From Candidatus Odyssella thessalonicensis (lineage in GTDB: Bacteria > Pseudomonadota > Alphaproteobacteria > Bin65): a stretch of 5,673 bases of DNA. Under the pieces are notes generated by a model. That model was not told the DNA's origin, made no database searches, and was given only the letters and a program-made list of their open reading frames with translations. Below, in pieces: positions 1-4,884 of this stretch; within the stretch, counting starts at the first letter, position 1; each line of letters starts with the position of its first letter. The position numbers were made by a program, and so were the translations under genes. The stretch spans positions 1-5,673 of the forward strand of contig SBBV01000021.1 in the NCBI GenBank assembly GCA_005240015.1, written 5' to 3'.

Positions 1-394
1 GCCTGGGAGTCGCGTAGAGCAGGCGGAGGTTGATCCTGATCACGCGCAGCAGCACGAGTCCGAGGACGACAAGAAGCGCGGCCAGCCCGAGGTACACATA
101 CGCCATGAGCGGCGAAAGGACGCGGAGGACGAGGAACCCGAAGGCGCCGAAGAGCGCGCCGAAAACGGCGTCGACCGCAGCGACGCCGAGAACGAATCCG
201 GTGGCAAGATAAAGCCCGCGAAATCGCCGCGCGCCGCCCGGCTCCTTCTGACCCGCGACCAGTCCCGCCGCCGTGGCCAGCAGCGGATAGGACCCCGGCG
301 CCACCCCGACGAGCAGCCCGACCAGCGCCATGGCGGCAAGGGACGCAGGCGATAGCGAGTCGGCTTGACTTATGAGCGATTCGAGGGCCGGCAT
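1..394 (-). CDS. CcdA/DsbD-like polytopic membrane protein, N-terminal part (runs off window edge)
   Basis: The frame is open from an ATG at 394 to the window edge, giving about 131 residues; the C-terminus lies outside. Three hydrophobic segments are visible, at about residues 18-48, 61-90 and 95-118. The first carries G-L-L-V-G-V-A-P-G-S-Y-P-L-L (residues 26-39). This lines up with the A/S-P-C-x-L-P signature in helix 1 of the CcdA/DsbD family, which passes reducing equivalents across the inner membrane. Here the Cys position is Gly34, so classical thiol-disulfide relay by this helix looks impossible. A basic stretch K-E-P-G-G-A-R-R-F-R-G (residues 50-60) separates helices 1 and 2, as in that family. 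The start is uncertain: no clear Shine-Dalgarno precedes it, and Met22 is an alternative. It is transcribed away from the paralog array, downstream of a MerR-type promoter candidate. It could instead belong to another LysE-superfamily branch. Confidence 0.6.
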   Translation of the reverse strand, partial: MPALESLISQADSLSPASLAAMALVGLLVGVAPGSYPLLATAAGLVAGQKEPGGARRFRGLYLATGFVLGVAAVDAVFGALFGAFGFLVLRVLSPLMAYVYLGLAALLVVLGLVLLRVIRINLRLLYATPR

Positions 395-431
395 GATCCG
401 AAAACGGGGCGGGGCCAAGTCTGCGGCTGGG

Positions 432-462
432 ACAGTAGCCGCTGTAGCCGCTACAGGATCAA
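432..462 (-). promoter_or_regulatory. Candidate MerR-family promoter/operator driving the leftward membrane-protein gene
   Basis: Read on the minus strand: TTGATC (457-462), then the perfect dyad CTGTAGC-G-GCTACAG (442-456), then CGGC, then TACTGT (432-437). The spacer between the -35 and -10 candidates is 19 nt instead of 17, with the dyad directly abutting the -35. This is the geometry of promoters activated by MerR-family regulators, and the dyad resembles operators of the heavy-metal CadR/PbrR branch (recalled, not searched). The -10 matches only T, A and the final T of TATAAT. That is expected for MerR-activated promoters with a stretched spacer but is weak evidence alone. No MerR-type regulator gene lies in the window. 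Confidence 0.5.
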
Positions 463-494
463 GCAAGGCGTGGCGCCGCGCCCGGTACCTCACA

Positions 495-508
495 AAATCG
501 TGCGATTT
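495..508. promoter_or_regulatory. Small dyad AAATCG-TG-CGATTT in the divergent intergenic region
   Basis: A 6-bp perfect inverted repeat with a 2-nt centre sits about 55 bases upstream of the array's candidate -35. It is short but AT-richer than its surroundings and lies between two divergent genes, so it could be a regulator site. Dyads of this length also occur by chance. Confidence 0.2.
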
Positions 509-561
509 CCGGCGATTCTCAGCCACTTGGGCGACGGTGTGAACTCGTTCATAGCCCGTTC

Positions 562-589
562 CATACAACCGCCATATTCAGCTTATAAT
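562..589 (+). promoter_or_regulatory. Candidate sigma-70-type promoter of the paralog array
   Basis: A perfect TATAAT lies at 584-589, in the only AT-rich patch of the intergenic region (about 568-590). The best -35 is CATACA at 562-567 with a 16-nt spacer, matching only the last three bases of TTGACA. Transcription would start near 596, leaving a leader of about 19 bases before the ATG at 615. That leader has no strong Shine-Dalgarno. No comparable promoter was seen between the later genes, which fits one transcript for the array. Confidence 0.5.
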
Positions 590-614
590 AGCTCCGAGAA
601 ACCGAGTTCCCCTC

Positions 615-1106
615 ATGCGCCGCCTCCTCGCCGTCGCCGCCGCGCTTGCGCTCCTGGCCGCCTGCAGCGTGGCCCAGGCCCAGCCGCGCGTCGAAATCAT
701 CGACTATGGGATCTACGAAACCGGCATCCGCACGACCGTGCCGATGCCGATTTCGGTCAGCGGCAAGATGAACGTCGTCGCATCCGTGCGGCTCACCGAG
801 AAGACGCGCGAGGTGGTGGGGCAGCTCGGCACAAGCTTCGGCTTCCGCTATCGCATCCACGGCGTGCCGCCCGGCGCCAATGTCACGATCCGCACCCGCC
901 ATCCGCGGCTCACCAATCCCGAAACCGGAAAGAGCATGAACTATGGCGAGCGCGAGCAGGAGACCGCGCCCGGCAGCGAGCGCTACACCGGCTTCAGCTT
1001 CGATGCCACCTACGAGATCGCCGAGGGGGAGTGGGCGTTCCAGATCCTCTACGAGGGCCGCATCATCGGCGAACAGAAGTTCAAAGTCATTGTGCCGATG
1101 AATTGA
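615..1106 (+). CDS. DUF3859-like exported protein, paralog 1 (possible lipoprotein)
   Basis: This 163-residue protein opens the array; its biochemical function is unknown. The N-terminus is an export signal: M-R-R, then a hydrophobic run to residue 16. It can be read two ways. L-L-A-A-C17 fits a lipobox, which would give a lipoprotein starting at Cys17. A-Q-A22 before Q23 fits ordinary signal peptidase I cleavage. The domain starts at D-Y-G-I-Y (30-34) and continues with G-Q-L-G-x-x-F-G-F (69-77), H-P-R-L-T-N-P-E-T-G (96-105) and E-I-A-E-G-E-W (134-140). It ends in F-K-V-I-V-P-M-N. Tyr133 replaces the Trp that most other copies have before the E-x-A-E-G motif. Its start resembles genes 6-9, while its P-P-G-x-x-V-x-I-R-T-x-H-P stretch resembles genes 2-5, so it looks intermediate or basal. 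The stop is 1 base before an ATG at 1108, so translation may be coupled to gene 2. Confidence 0.9.
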   Translation: MRRLLAVAAALALLAACSVAQAQPRVEIIDYGIYETGIRTTVPMPISVSGKMNVVASVRLTEKTREVVGQLGTSFGFRYRIHGVPPGANVTIRTRHPRLTNPETGKSMNYGEREQETAPGSERYTGFSFDATYEIAEGEWAFQILYEGRIIGEQKFKVIVPMN

Positions 1107-1119
1107 GATGAGGCCTTTC

Positions 1120-1623
1120 ATGCAGAAGCATCCCGCCGCGGGCCTGTTCGCCGCGCTTGTCTTCTTCGCGCTCGCCGAGACCGCCGCCGCGGAGCCGCGC
1201 GGCAAGATCGTGAGCTACGGCCGCTACGAGATCGTCGAGAGCGGGCGGCCCGAGAAGGCCGAGCGCACGGTCGCCGGCGAGGTGAAGCCGGTCGAGACGC
1301 GCCGGCTCATCCAGCAGACCGACGAGATCGTGGGCCAGCTCGGCAACACCTTCGGCTACGAGGTCGACCTGGAAGGGCTGCCGCCCGGCCCGGTGAACCT
1401 CGTGGTCCGCACCATCCATCCGGCGCTCACCAACAGCGAGACCGGCAAGACCATGACGGTGAGCGAATACGATTGGCCGGTGGTGGGCCGCAGCAAGGTG
1501 TATTTCGGCTTCACCTTCGACTATCGCTGGGAAATCGCCGAAGGCATCTGGACCAAGCAACTCGTCTATGACGGCAAGGTCATCGCCGAGAAGAAGTTCA
1601 AGGTCATCGTGCCGCTCAACTGA
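1120..1623 (+). CDS. DUF3859-like exported protein, paralog 2 (subfamily A)
   Basis: I prefer the ATG at 1120 (167 residues) because GAGG sits 6 bases upstream of it. The ATG at 1108, one base after the gene 1 stop, would add M-R-P-F and has no good ribosome site. From 1120 the signal peptide is M-Q-K-H plus a hydrophobic core, with cleavage likely at A-A-A24 before E25. The mature part has S-Y-G-R-Y (32-36), then Q-Q-T-D-E-I-V-G-Q-L-G-N-T-F-G (65-79). These are followed by H-P-A-L-T-N-S-E-T-G-K-T-M-T (100-113), S-E-Y-D-W-P (115-120), and W-E-I-A-E-G-I-W-T-K-Q. The tail is A-E-K-K-F-K-V-I-V-P-L-N. Asn-Ser replaces the usual Asn-Pro of the loop. The body is closest to paralog 5, including the P-L-N ending found only in these two. 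No cysteine occurs in the mature part. Confidence 0.9.
   Translation: MQKHPAAGLFAALVFFALAETAAAEPRGKIVSYGRYEIVESGRPEKAERTVAGEVKPVETRRLIQQTDEIVGQLGNTFGYEVDLEGLPPGPVNLVVRTIHPALTNSETGKTMTVSEYDWPVVGRSKVYFGFTFDYRWEIAEGIWTKQLVYDGKVIAEKKFKVIVPLN
1583..1623 (+). repeat. 41-bp 3'-end repeat, copy 1 (matches 3153-3193)
   Basis: The last 41 bases of paralog 2, including its stop, match the last 41 bases of paralog 5 at all but one position (G at 1611, A at 3181). Most other codons of the two genes have drifted. This near-identity suggests recent duplication or gene conversion at the 3' end, on top of protein-level constraint. Confidence 0.85.
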
Positions 1624-1640
1624 CGCGACGGGGCAAGGGA

Positions 1641-2153
1641 ATGAGGTTTCGTTTGGCTGCGGCCGCGCTCGTCAGCGCGACCGCGTATCTGGCGGCGGTG
1701 CCGCCGGCTCTGGCCGCGGGCGAGCCGCTCGCGCGCATCAACGCGTTCGGTCTGTTCGAGACCGTGCGCGCGGGCAAGGCCGAGAAGAACGAAAGATCCG
1801 CGATGGGCGAACTGCATGCGATCGTCGGCCATCGCCTGGTGCGGCCGGGCGCCGACATCATGGGCCAGCTGGGCAGCTCGTTCGGCGTCGAGCTCAGGTT
1901 CCTGAACCTGCCGGGGCCGTTCGCCACCGTGACCGTGCGCACGACCCATCCACCGATCACCAACCCCAAGACCGGCCGGACGACGACGCTCAGCGAATTC
2001 GACTGGCTCGTGCCCGAGGGCGAAAGCGTCTACTTCGGACATACCTTCGACGAGCTGTGGCAGATCGCCGAAGGGACGTGGACGAGCCAGGTGATCTACG
2101 AGGGCAAGGTCCTGGCCGAGCAGAGCTTCACGGTCGTGGTGCCGATGAACTAG
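1641..2153 (+). CDS. DUF3859-like exported protein, paralog 3 (subfamily A)
   Basis: This is a 170-residue protein. The signal peptide is M-R-F-R-L, then a hydrophobic Ala/Val/Leu core, with cleavage probably at A-L-A25 before A26. The domain entry motif is altered to N-A-F-G-L-F (34-39). It retains I-M-G-Q-L-G-S-S-F-G (73-82), H-P-P-I-T-N-P-K-T-G-R (103-113), S-E-F-D-W (118-122) and W-Q-I-A-E-G-T-W-T-S-Q. The C-terminus A-E-Q-S-F-T-V-V-V-P-M-N departs from the K-K-F-K-V-I consensus. A Pro-Gly (69-70) stands where its neighbours have Gln-Thr or Lys-Thr before the central motif. It is the most divergent member of subfamily A. The start is preceded by GGGCAAGGGA, a leader shared with paralog 8. 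Seventeen bases separate it from paralog 2. Confidence 0.9.
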   Translation: MRFRLAAAALVSATAYLAAVPPALAAGEPLARINAFGLFETVRAGKAEKNERSAMGELHAIVGHRLVRPGADIMGQLGSSFGVELRFLNLPGPFATVTVRTTHPPITNPKTGRTTTLSEFDWLVPEGESVYFGHTFDELWQIAEGTWTSQVIYEGKVLAEQSFTVVVPMN

Positions 2154-2201
2154 GGAATCGAGATGCGCAGCCGCCTCGCCTTCCTCGCCGTCCTCGTCGC
2201 C
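2145..2201 (+). repeat. Junction repeat, copy 1 (gene 3 end / gene 4 start; matches 2661-2716)
   Basis: ATGAACTAGGGAATCGAGATG and the following codons of the gene 4 signal peptide match 2661-2716, which spans the gene 4 end and gene 5 start, with one single-base length difference and few mismatches. The unit includes stop codon, gap, ribosome site and signal-peptide start, so the duplicated block was a whole gene with its junction. Confidence 0.8.
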
Positions 2202-2669
2202 ATCACGACCCTCGGCGGCGCCGTGAGCGTGGCGCGCGAGCCGGGCGCGGTGATCGTCGAGTTCGGGCGTTACGAGGTGCGCCCCGCCGGCGAAGCCCAG
2301 CGGGCCGAGCGGACGGCCTCGGGCGTCGTGCAGCCGGTCACCGGCCACCGGCTCGTCGAGAAGACCGACGTGATCGTCGGTCAGCCCGGCAATACCTTCG
2401 GGATCGAAGTGAAGTTCGTGAACTTCGCACCCGGCACGGTGACCGTGACGCTCCGGAAGTTCCACCCGCCGTTGACCAATCCCAAGACCGGCAAGACCAC
2501 GACGGTCAGCGAATACGACTGGCCGGTCCGCACGGATCAAAGCTCGTTCTTCTGCTTCTCGTTCGACGAAGGCTGGGAAATCGCAGAGGGCGATTGGACC
2601 ATGCAGGTCGTTTACAAGGGCAAGGTCGTGGCGGAGAAGAAGTTCAAGATCGTCGTGGCAATGAACTAG
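2163..2669 (+). CDS. DUF3859-like exported protein, paralog 4 (subfamily A, lone cysteine)
   Basis: This is a 168-residue protein. The signal peptide M-R-S-R-L-A-F-L-A-V-L-V-A is nearly the same as that of paralog 5, with cleavage likely at S-V-A24 before R25. The mature domain has E-F-G-R-Y (33-37), V-G-Q-P-G-N-T-F-G (72-80; Pro75 replaces the usual Leu), H-P-P-L-T-N-P-K-T-G-K (101-111) and S-E-Y-D-W-P (116-121). It closes with W-E-I-A-E-G-D-W-T-M-Q and A-E-K-K-F-K-I-V-V-A-M-N. A single cysteine, Cys131, lies in F-F-C-F-S-F-D, where the other subfamily A copies have Gly (Y-F-G-x-T-F-D). It is the only cysteine in any mature domain of the array unless gene 1 is a lipoprotein. AGGGA stands 6 bases before the ATG, a good ribosome site. 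Nine bases separate it from paralog 3. Confidence 0.92.
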   Translation: MRSRLAFLAVLVAITTLGGAVSVAREPGAVIVEFGRYEVRPAGEAQRAERTASGVVQPVTGHRLVEKTDVIVGQPGNTFGIEVKFVNFAPGTVTVTLRKFHPPLTNPKTGKTTTVSEYDWPVRTDQSSFFCFSFDEGWEIAEGDWTMQVVYKGKVVAEKKFKIVVAMN

Positions 2670-2716
2670 GAATCGCGATGCGCGCGCGCTCCGCCTTCCT
2701 CGCCGTTCTCGTCGCC
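2661..2716 (+). repeat. Junction repeat, copy 2 (gene 4 end / gene 5 start; matches 2145-2201)
   Basis: This is the second copy of the junction block. The gap reads TAGGAATCGCG here against TAGGGAATCGAG in copy 1. It is followed in both by an M-R-x-R-x-A-F-L-A-V-L-V-A coding stretch with matching codons. Confidence 0.8.
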
Positions 2717-3193
2717 GCCGGTGTCTTCGCCGCCGCGGCGGAAACGAGCGTGGCCGCGGGCGAGCCGCGCGTCACGATCCTCTCCTACGGCCGCTTCGAG
2801 ACCCGCCGCACCGGGCTGATCGAGAAGGGCGAGCGCACCGCCTCGGGCGAGTTGCAATCCGTCGATGCGCACCGCCTGATCCAGCAGACCGACGAAATCG
2901 TGGGCCAGCTGGGCAATTCCTTCGGCTTCGATCTGCGGCTCGAGCACTTCCCGCCGGGTCCGGAGGTGCTCACCATCCGCACCTACCACCCGCCGATCAC
3001 CAATCCCAGGACCGGCAAGACCATGACCATGAGCGAGTATGACTGGCCGGTAACCATGCGCGACAACGTCTATTTCGGCTACACGTTCGACCATGGATGG
3101 GAAATCGCCGAGGGCGTCTGGACGAAGCAGATCGTATATAAGGGGCGGGTTCTCGCCGAGAAGAAGTTCAAGGTCATCGTACCGCTCAACTGA
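2678..3193 (+). CDS. DUF3859-like exported protein, paralog 5 (subfamily A, mosaic)
   Basis: The ATG at 2678 has AGGA 6 bases upstream and a signal peptide directly after it, giving 171 residues. The longer open frame upstream is only readthrough opposite gene 4 and is not coding. Cleavage is likely around A26-A27 (S-V-A-A before G-E-P-R). The domain shows S-Y-G-R-F (36-40), Q-Q-T-D-E-I-V-G-Q-L-G-N-S-F-G, H-P-P-I-T-N-P-R-T-G-K-T-M-T and S-E-Y-D-W-P. It then has W-E-I-A-E-G-V-W-T-K-Q and A-E-K-K-F-K-V-I-V-P-L-N. The first 13 residues and the preceding junction resemble paralog 4, whereas the body and 3' end are closest to paralog 2. That pattern points to recombination between copies. It is the last subfamily A gene; the longest gap in the array (46 bases) follows. 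Confidence 0.92.
   Translation: MRARSAFLAVLVAAGVFAAAAETSVAAGEPRVTILSYGRFETRRTGLIEKGERTASGELQSVDAHRLIQQTDEIVGQLGNSFGFDLRLEHFPPGPEVLTIRTYHPPITNPRTGKTMTMSEYDWPVTMRDNVYFGYTFDHGWEIAEGVWTKQIVYKGRVLAEKKFKVIVPLN
3153..3193 (+). repeat. 41-bp 3'-end repeat, copy 2 (matches 1583-1623)
   Basis: This is the 3' end of paralog 5, identical to the 3' end of paralog 2 except at one base. It includes the rare P-L-N ending and a TGA stop. Confidence 0.85.
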
Positions 3194-3208
3194 GCGCGGG
3201 AATGCAAG

Positions 3209-3222
3209 GCGGAGACGTCCGC
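3209..3222 (+). other. Small hairpin in the gap between paralogs 5 and 6
   Basis: GCGGA-GACG-TCCGC can fold into a 5-bp stem with a 4-base loop. It lies within the longest gap of the array (3194-3239), exactly where subfamily A gives way to subfamily B. There is no T-run, so an intrinsic terminator is unlikely. It might be an mRNA processing or stability element, or chance. Confidence 0.25.
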
Positions 3223-3239
3223 TCCAGCAAGGTTCGACC

Positions 3240-3770
3240 ATGCAGCATCCCTTCCGCATCCACTCCTGGCTCGCCCGCGCCACCGCACGCGTGGCCGCGA
3301 CGCTCGCCGTCCTCGCGCTCGCGTTCGCGGCGCCGGCCCAGGCCTCGGGCCAGATCGAGATCAGGGACTACGGCTTCTACGACCTCTCGGTCGACGGCAG
3401 CGTGCCGGCGCCCGAGGACATCAGCGGCGCGCGCAACATCGTCTCCAACATCCGCCTGCAGCGCCAGACCGAGGAGATCGACGCGCAGCTGGGGCGGAGC
3501 TTCGGCTTCCGCTTCCGCGTCGTCGACCCCAAGCTGATCGGCCAGCCGCTGACCCTGCGCACGATCTTTCCGCCGCTCACCAACCCCGAGAGCAAGCGGA
3601 CGATGACGACGCAGGACCGCCATTTCGTGGGCTCGAGCGAGCTGCTCTACGACGGCTACCGCTTCGACTACGATTGGGAGATGGCCGAGGGCATCTGGAC
3701 CTTCCAGATCCTGCACCAGGGCCGCGTCATCGCCGAGAAGAAGTTCAAAGTCATCATCCCGATGAACTAG
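3240..3770 (+). CDS. DUF3859-like exported protein, paralog 6 (subfamily B)
   Basis: The ATG at 3240 is chosen because AAGG lies 7 bases upstream and a signal peptide begins there, giving 176 residues. The n-region is long and basic (M-Q-H-P-F-R-I-H-S-W-L-A-R-A-T-A-R), followed by a hydrophobic core and A-Q-A35 before S36. The mature domain has R-D-Y-G-F-Y (42-47), V-P-A-P-E-D (55-60), I-D-A-Q-L-G-R-S-F-G-F-R-F-R-V (80-94) and D-P-K-L-I-G-Q-P-L-T-L-R (96-107). The loop is P-P-L-T-N-P-E-S-K (111-119), with Ser-Lys in place of Thr-Gly. The core is F-D-Y-D-W-E-M-A-E-G-I-W-T-F-Q (142-156), and the tail is A-E-K-K-F-K-V-I-I-P-M-N. It is the first of four consecutive subfamily B genes. Confidence 0.92.
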   Translation: MQHPFRIHSWLARATARVAATLAVLALAFAAPAQASGQIEIRDYGFYDLSVDGSVPAPEDISGARNIVSNIRLQRQTEEIDAQLGRSFGFRFRVVDPKLIGQPLTLRTIFPPLTNPESKRTMTTQDRHFVGSSELLYDGYRFDYDWEMAEGIWTFQILHQGRVIAEKKFKVIIPMN

Positions 3771-3782
3771 GCGGCGCGCCCC

Positions 3783-4298
3783 ATGCTTCGGAACCCCTTG
3801 ACGCGCGGCCTCCCGGTCCTCGCGACGGCGCTCTTCCTCGCCGCGGCGGCGCGGCCCGCGGCGGCGGCCGAGCGCGGCATCGAGATCGTGGATTACGGGA
3901 TCTACGACCATACCGTCACCGCCGTGGTCCCCGAGCCCAAGGACGTGGCGGGCGAGCGCACGACGGTCGCCAACGTCCGCCTGCGCGAGAAGACGCAGGT
4001 CATCGACGCCCAGCGCGGGCGCATGTTCGGCTTCCAGTTCCGCGTCACCGATCCGGCGCTCTATGGCAAGCGATTGGTCACGCGCAAGCTCGTGCCGAGG
4101 TTAACCAATCCCAAGACCGGGCGCTCGGCCACCAGCGTCGAGGGCGAAGTTGTCGCCGGGCCGGGTACAGTCTTTTTGAACGCCTATGGTTTCGACTATG
4201 ATTGGGAACGGGCCGAGGGAGAGTGGACCTTTCAAGTACTGCACGAGGGCAGGGTCTTGGCCGAGAAGAAGTTCAAAGTGATCCTGCCGATGAACTGA
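3783..4298 (+). CDS. DUF3859-like exported protein, paralog 7 (subfamily B)
   Basis: This is a 171-residue protein. The signal peptide M-L-R-N-P-L-T-R-G with an Ala-rich core ends near A-A-A29 before E30. The domain shows V-D-Y-G-I-Y-D (36-42), V-P-E-P-K-D (49-54), I-D-A-Q-R-G-R-M-F-G-F-Q-F-R-V-T-D-P (74-91; Arg78 replaces the usual Leu) and L-T-N-P-K-T-G-R (107-114). It continues with F-D-Y-D-W-E-R-A-E-G-E-W-T-F-Q (137-151) and A-E-K-K-F-K-V-I-L-P-M-N. The central block M-F-G-F-Q-F-R-V-T-D is shared exactly with paralog 8, making these two close sisters. The ribosome site is weak (AGGCGG 8 bases before the ATG). Its final Asn codon and stop form the start of a pentanucleotide repeat. Confidence 0.92.
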   Translation: MLRNPLTRGLPVLATALFLAAAARPAAAAERGIEIVDYGIYDHTVTAVVPEPKDVAGERTTVANVRLREKTQVIDAQRGRMFGFQFRVTDPALYGKRLVTRKLVPRLTNPKTGRSATSVEGEVVAGPGTVFLNAYGFDYDWERAEGEWTFQVLHEGRVLAEKKFKVILPMN

Positions 4299-4325
4299 AC
4301 TGAACTGAACGGAACGGAACGGAAC
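4291..4325 (+). repeat. Pentanucleotide microsatellite, 4 x TGAAC then 3 x GGAAC
   Basis: Seven uninterrupted 5-bp units begin inside the final Met-Asn-stop of paralog 7 and fill most of the gap to paralog 8. The unit looks derived from the recurrent gene ending A-TGAAC-TGA. Changes in copy number would leave the paralog 7 protein unchanged, because the first TGA is always in frame, but they would change the distance to the paralog 8 ribosome site. Confidence 0.95.
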
Positions 4326-4337
4326 TGGGCAAGGGGA

Positions 4338-4868
4338 ATGACATCAGGGGGACGGCCGCGCTGGCCGGCGCGCGCGTTTGTGGCGCTGGCGATCCTGTTC
4401 GTGGCAGCGGCGCCGGGGCGCGCCGCCGACGGCGATGCCCAGCGCATTGCCATCGTCGATCACGGCATCTACGAGCATCGCGTCGAGCGCTTCGAGACCG
4501 AGCCGCGGCATGTGAGCCGCGAGCGCGTGATCGTGTCGAACGTGGTCCTGCTGCGCGAGGCCGATCTGGTCGATGCGCAGCCGGGGCGCATGTTCGGCTT
4601 CCAGTTCCGCGTCACCGACGCGGCACTGGTGGGCGAGACGCTCACGCTGCGCCGCGTGGTGCCGCCGCTCACCAACCCGGCGACCGGCGAGACCGCCACC
4701 ACGATCGAGCGCGACCTCGTGGTCTCCCACCAGGGCCAGCTCGTCCTCAACGCCTACCGCTTCGACTACGGCTGGGAGATGGCCGAGGGCCTCTGGCGCT
4801 TCCAGGTCGTCTACAAGGGCAAGGTCATCGCCGAGAAGGCGATCAAGGTCATCGTCGCGATGAACTAA
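4338..4868 (+). CDS. DUF3859-like exported protein, paralog 8 (subfamily B)
   Basis: This is a 176-residue protein. The signal peptide has a polar, basic n-region (M-T-S-G-G-R-P-R-W-P-A-R) and a core up to about residue 25, with cleavage near G-R-A29 or A30 before D31. The entry motif is V-D-H-G-I-Y-E (40-46), with His42 in place of the Tyr/Phe of the other copies. Then come V-D-A-Q-P-G-R-M-F-G-F-Q-F-R-V-T-D (78-94; Pro82 at the usual Leu position), P-P-L-T-N-P-A-T-G (109-117) and F-D-Y-G-W-E-M-A-E-G-L-W-R-F-Q (142-156). The C-terminal strand reads A-E-K-A-I-K-V-I-V-A-M-N, so the otherwise conserved Lys-Phe pair is Ala-Ile. The leader GGGCAAGGGGA directly before the ATG repeats that of paralog 3. 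The gap from paralog 7 is largely the pentanucleotide repeat. Confidence 0.92.
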   Translation: MTSGGRPRWPARAFVALAILFVAAAPGRAADGDAQRIAIVDHGIYEHRVERFETEPRHVSRERVIVSNVVLLREADLVDAQPGRMFGFQFRVTDAALVGETLTLRRVVPPLTNPATGETATTIERDLVVSHQGQLVLNAYRFDYGWEMAEGLWRFQVVYKGKVIAEKAIKVIVAMN

Positions 4869-4884
4869 GCGGGGGCGAAGCGCC

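Noticed and set aside
40..339. 99-codon minus-strand frame in the first 340 bases
   Set aside because: Its Ser/Arg/Trp-rich translation has no hydrophobic pattern. The neighbouring frame, open from 394 through the window edge, gives a coherent polytopic membrane protein.
1566..2540. 324-codon open frame on the minus strand opposite paralogs 2-4
   Set aside because: Its His/Asp/Gly/Arg-rich composition is typical of the complement of GC-rich coding sequence. It repeats because the genes beneath it repeat, and the plus-strand proteins carry all recognisable motifs.
1568..2677. Long plus-strand frame running into paralog 5 from 1568
   Set aside because: The upstream part is Arg/Gly-rich out-of-frame reading of paralogs 3 and 4. 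The real start is the ATG at 2678, with a ribosome site and a signal peptide.
3202..3537. 111-codon plus-strand frame at the start of paralog 6
   Set aside because: It is an Arg/Ser/Pro-rich out-of-frame shadow of paralog 6. Its ATG context (GGGAATG) may be a relic of a duplicated leader, but the frame has no family motif.
3186..3911. 241-codon minus-strand frame opposite paralog 6
   Set aside because: It has the same antisense composition as the other minus-strand frames in the array, and no domain or start signal could be recognised.
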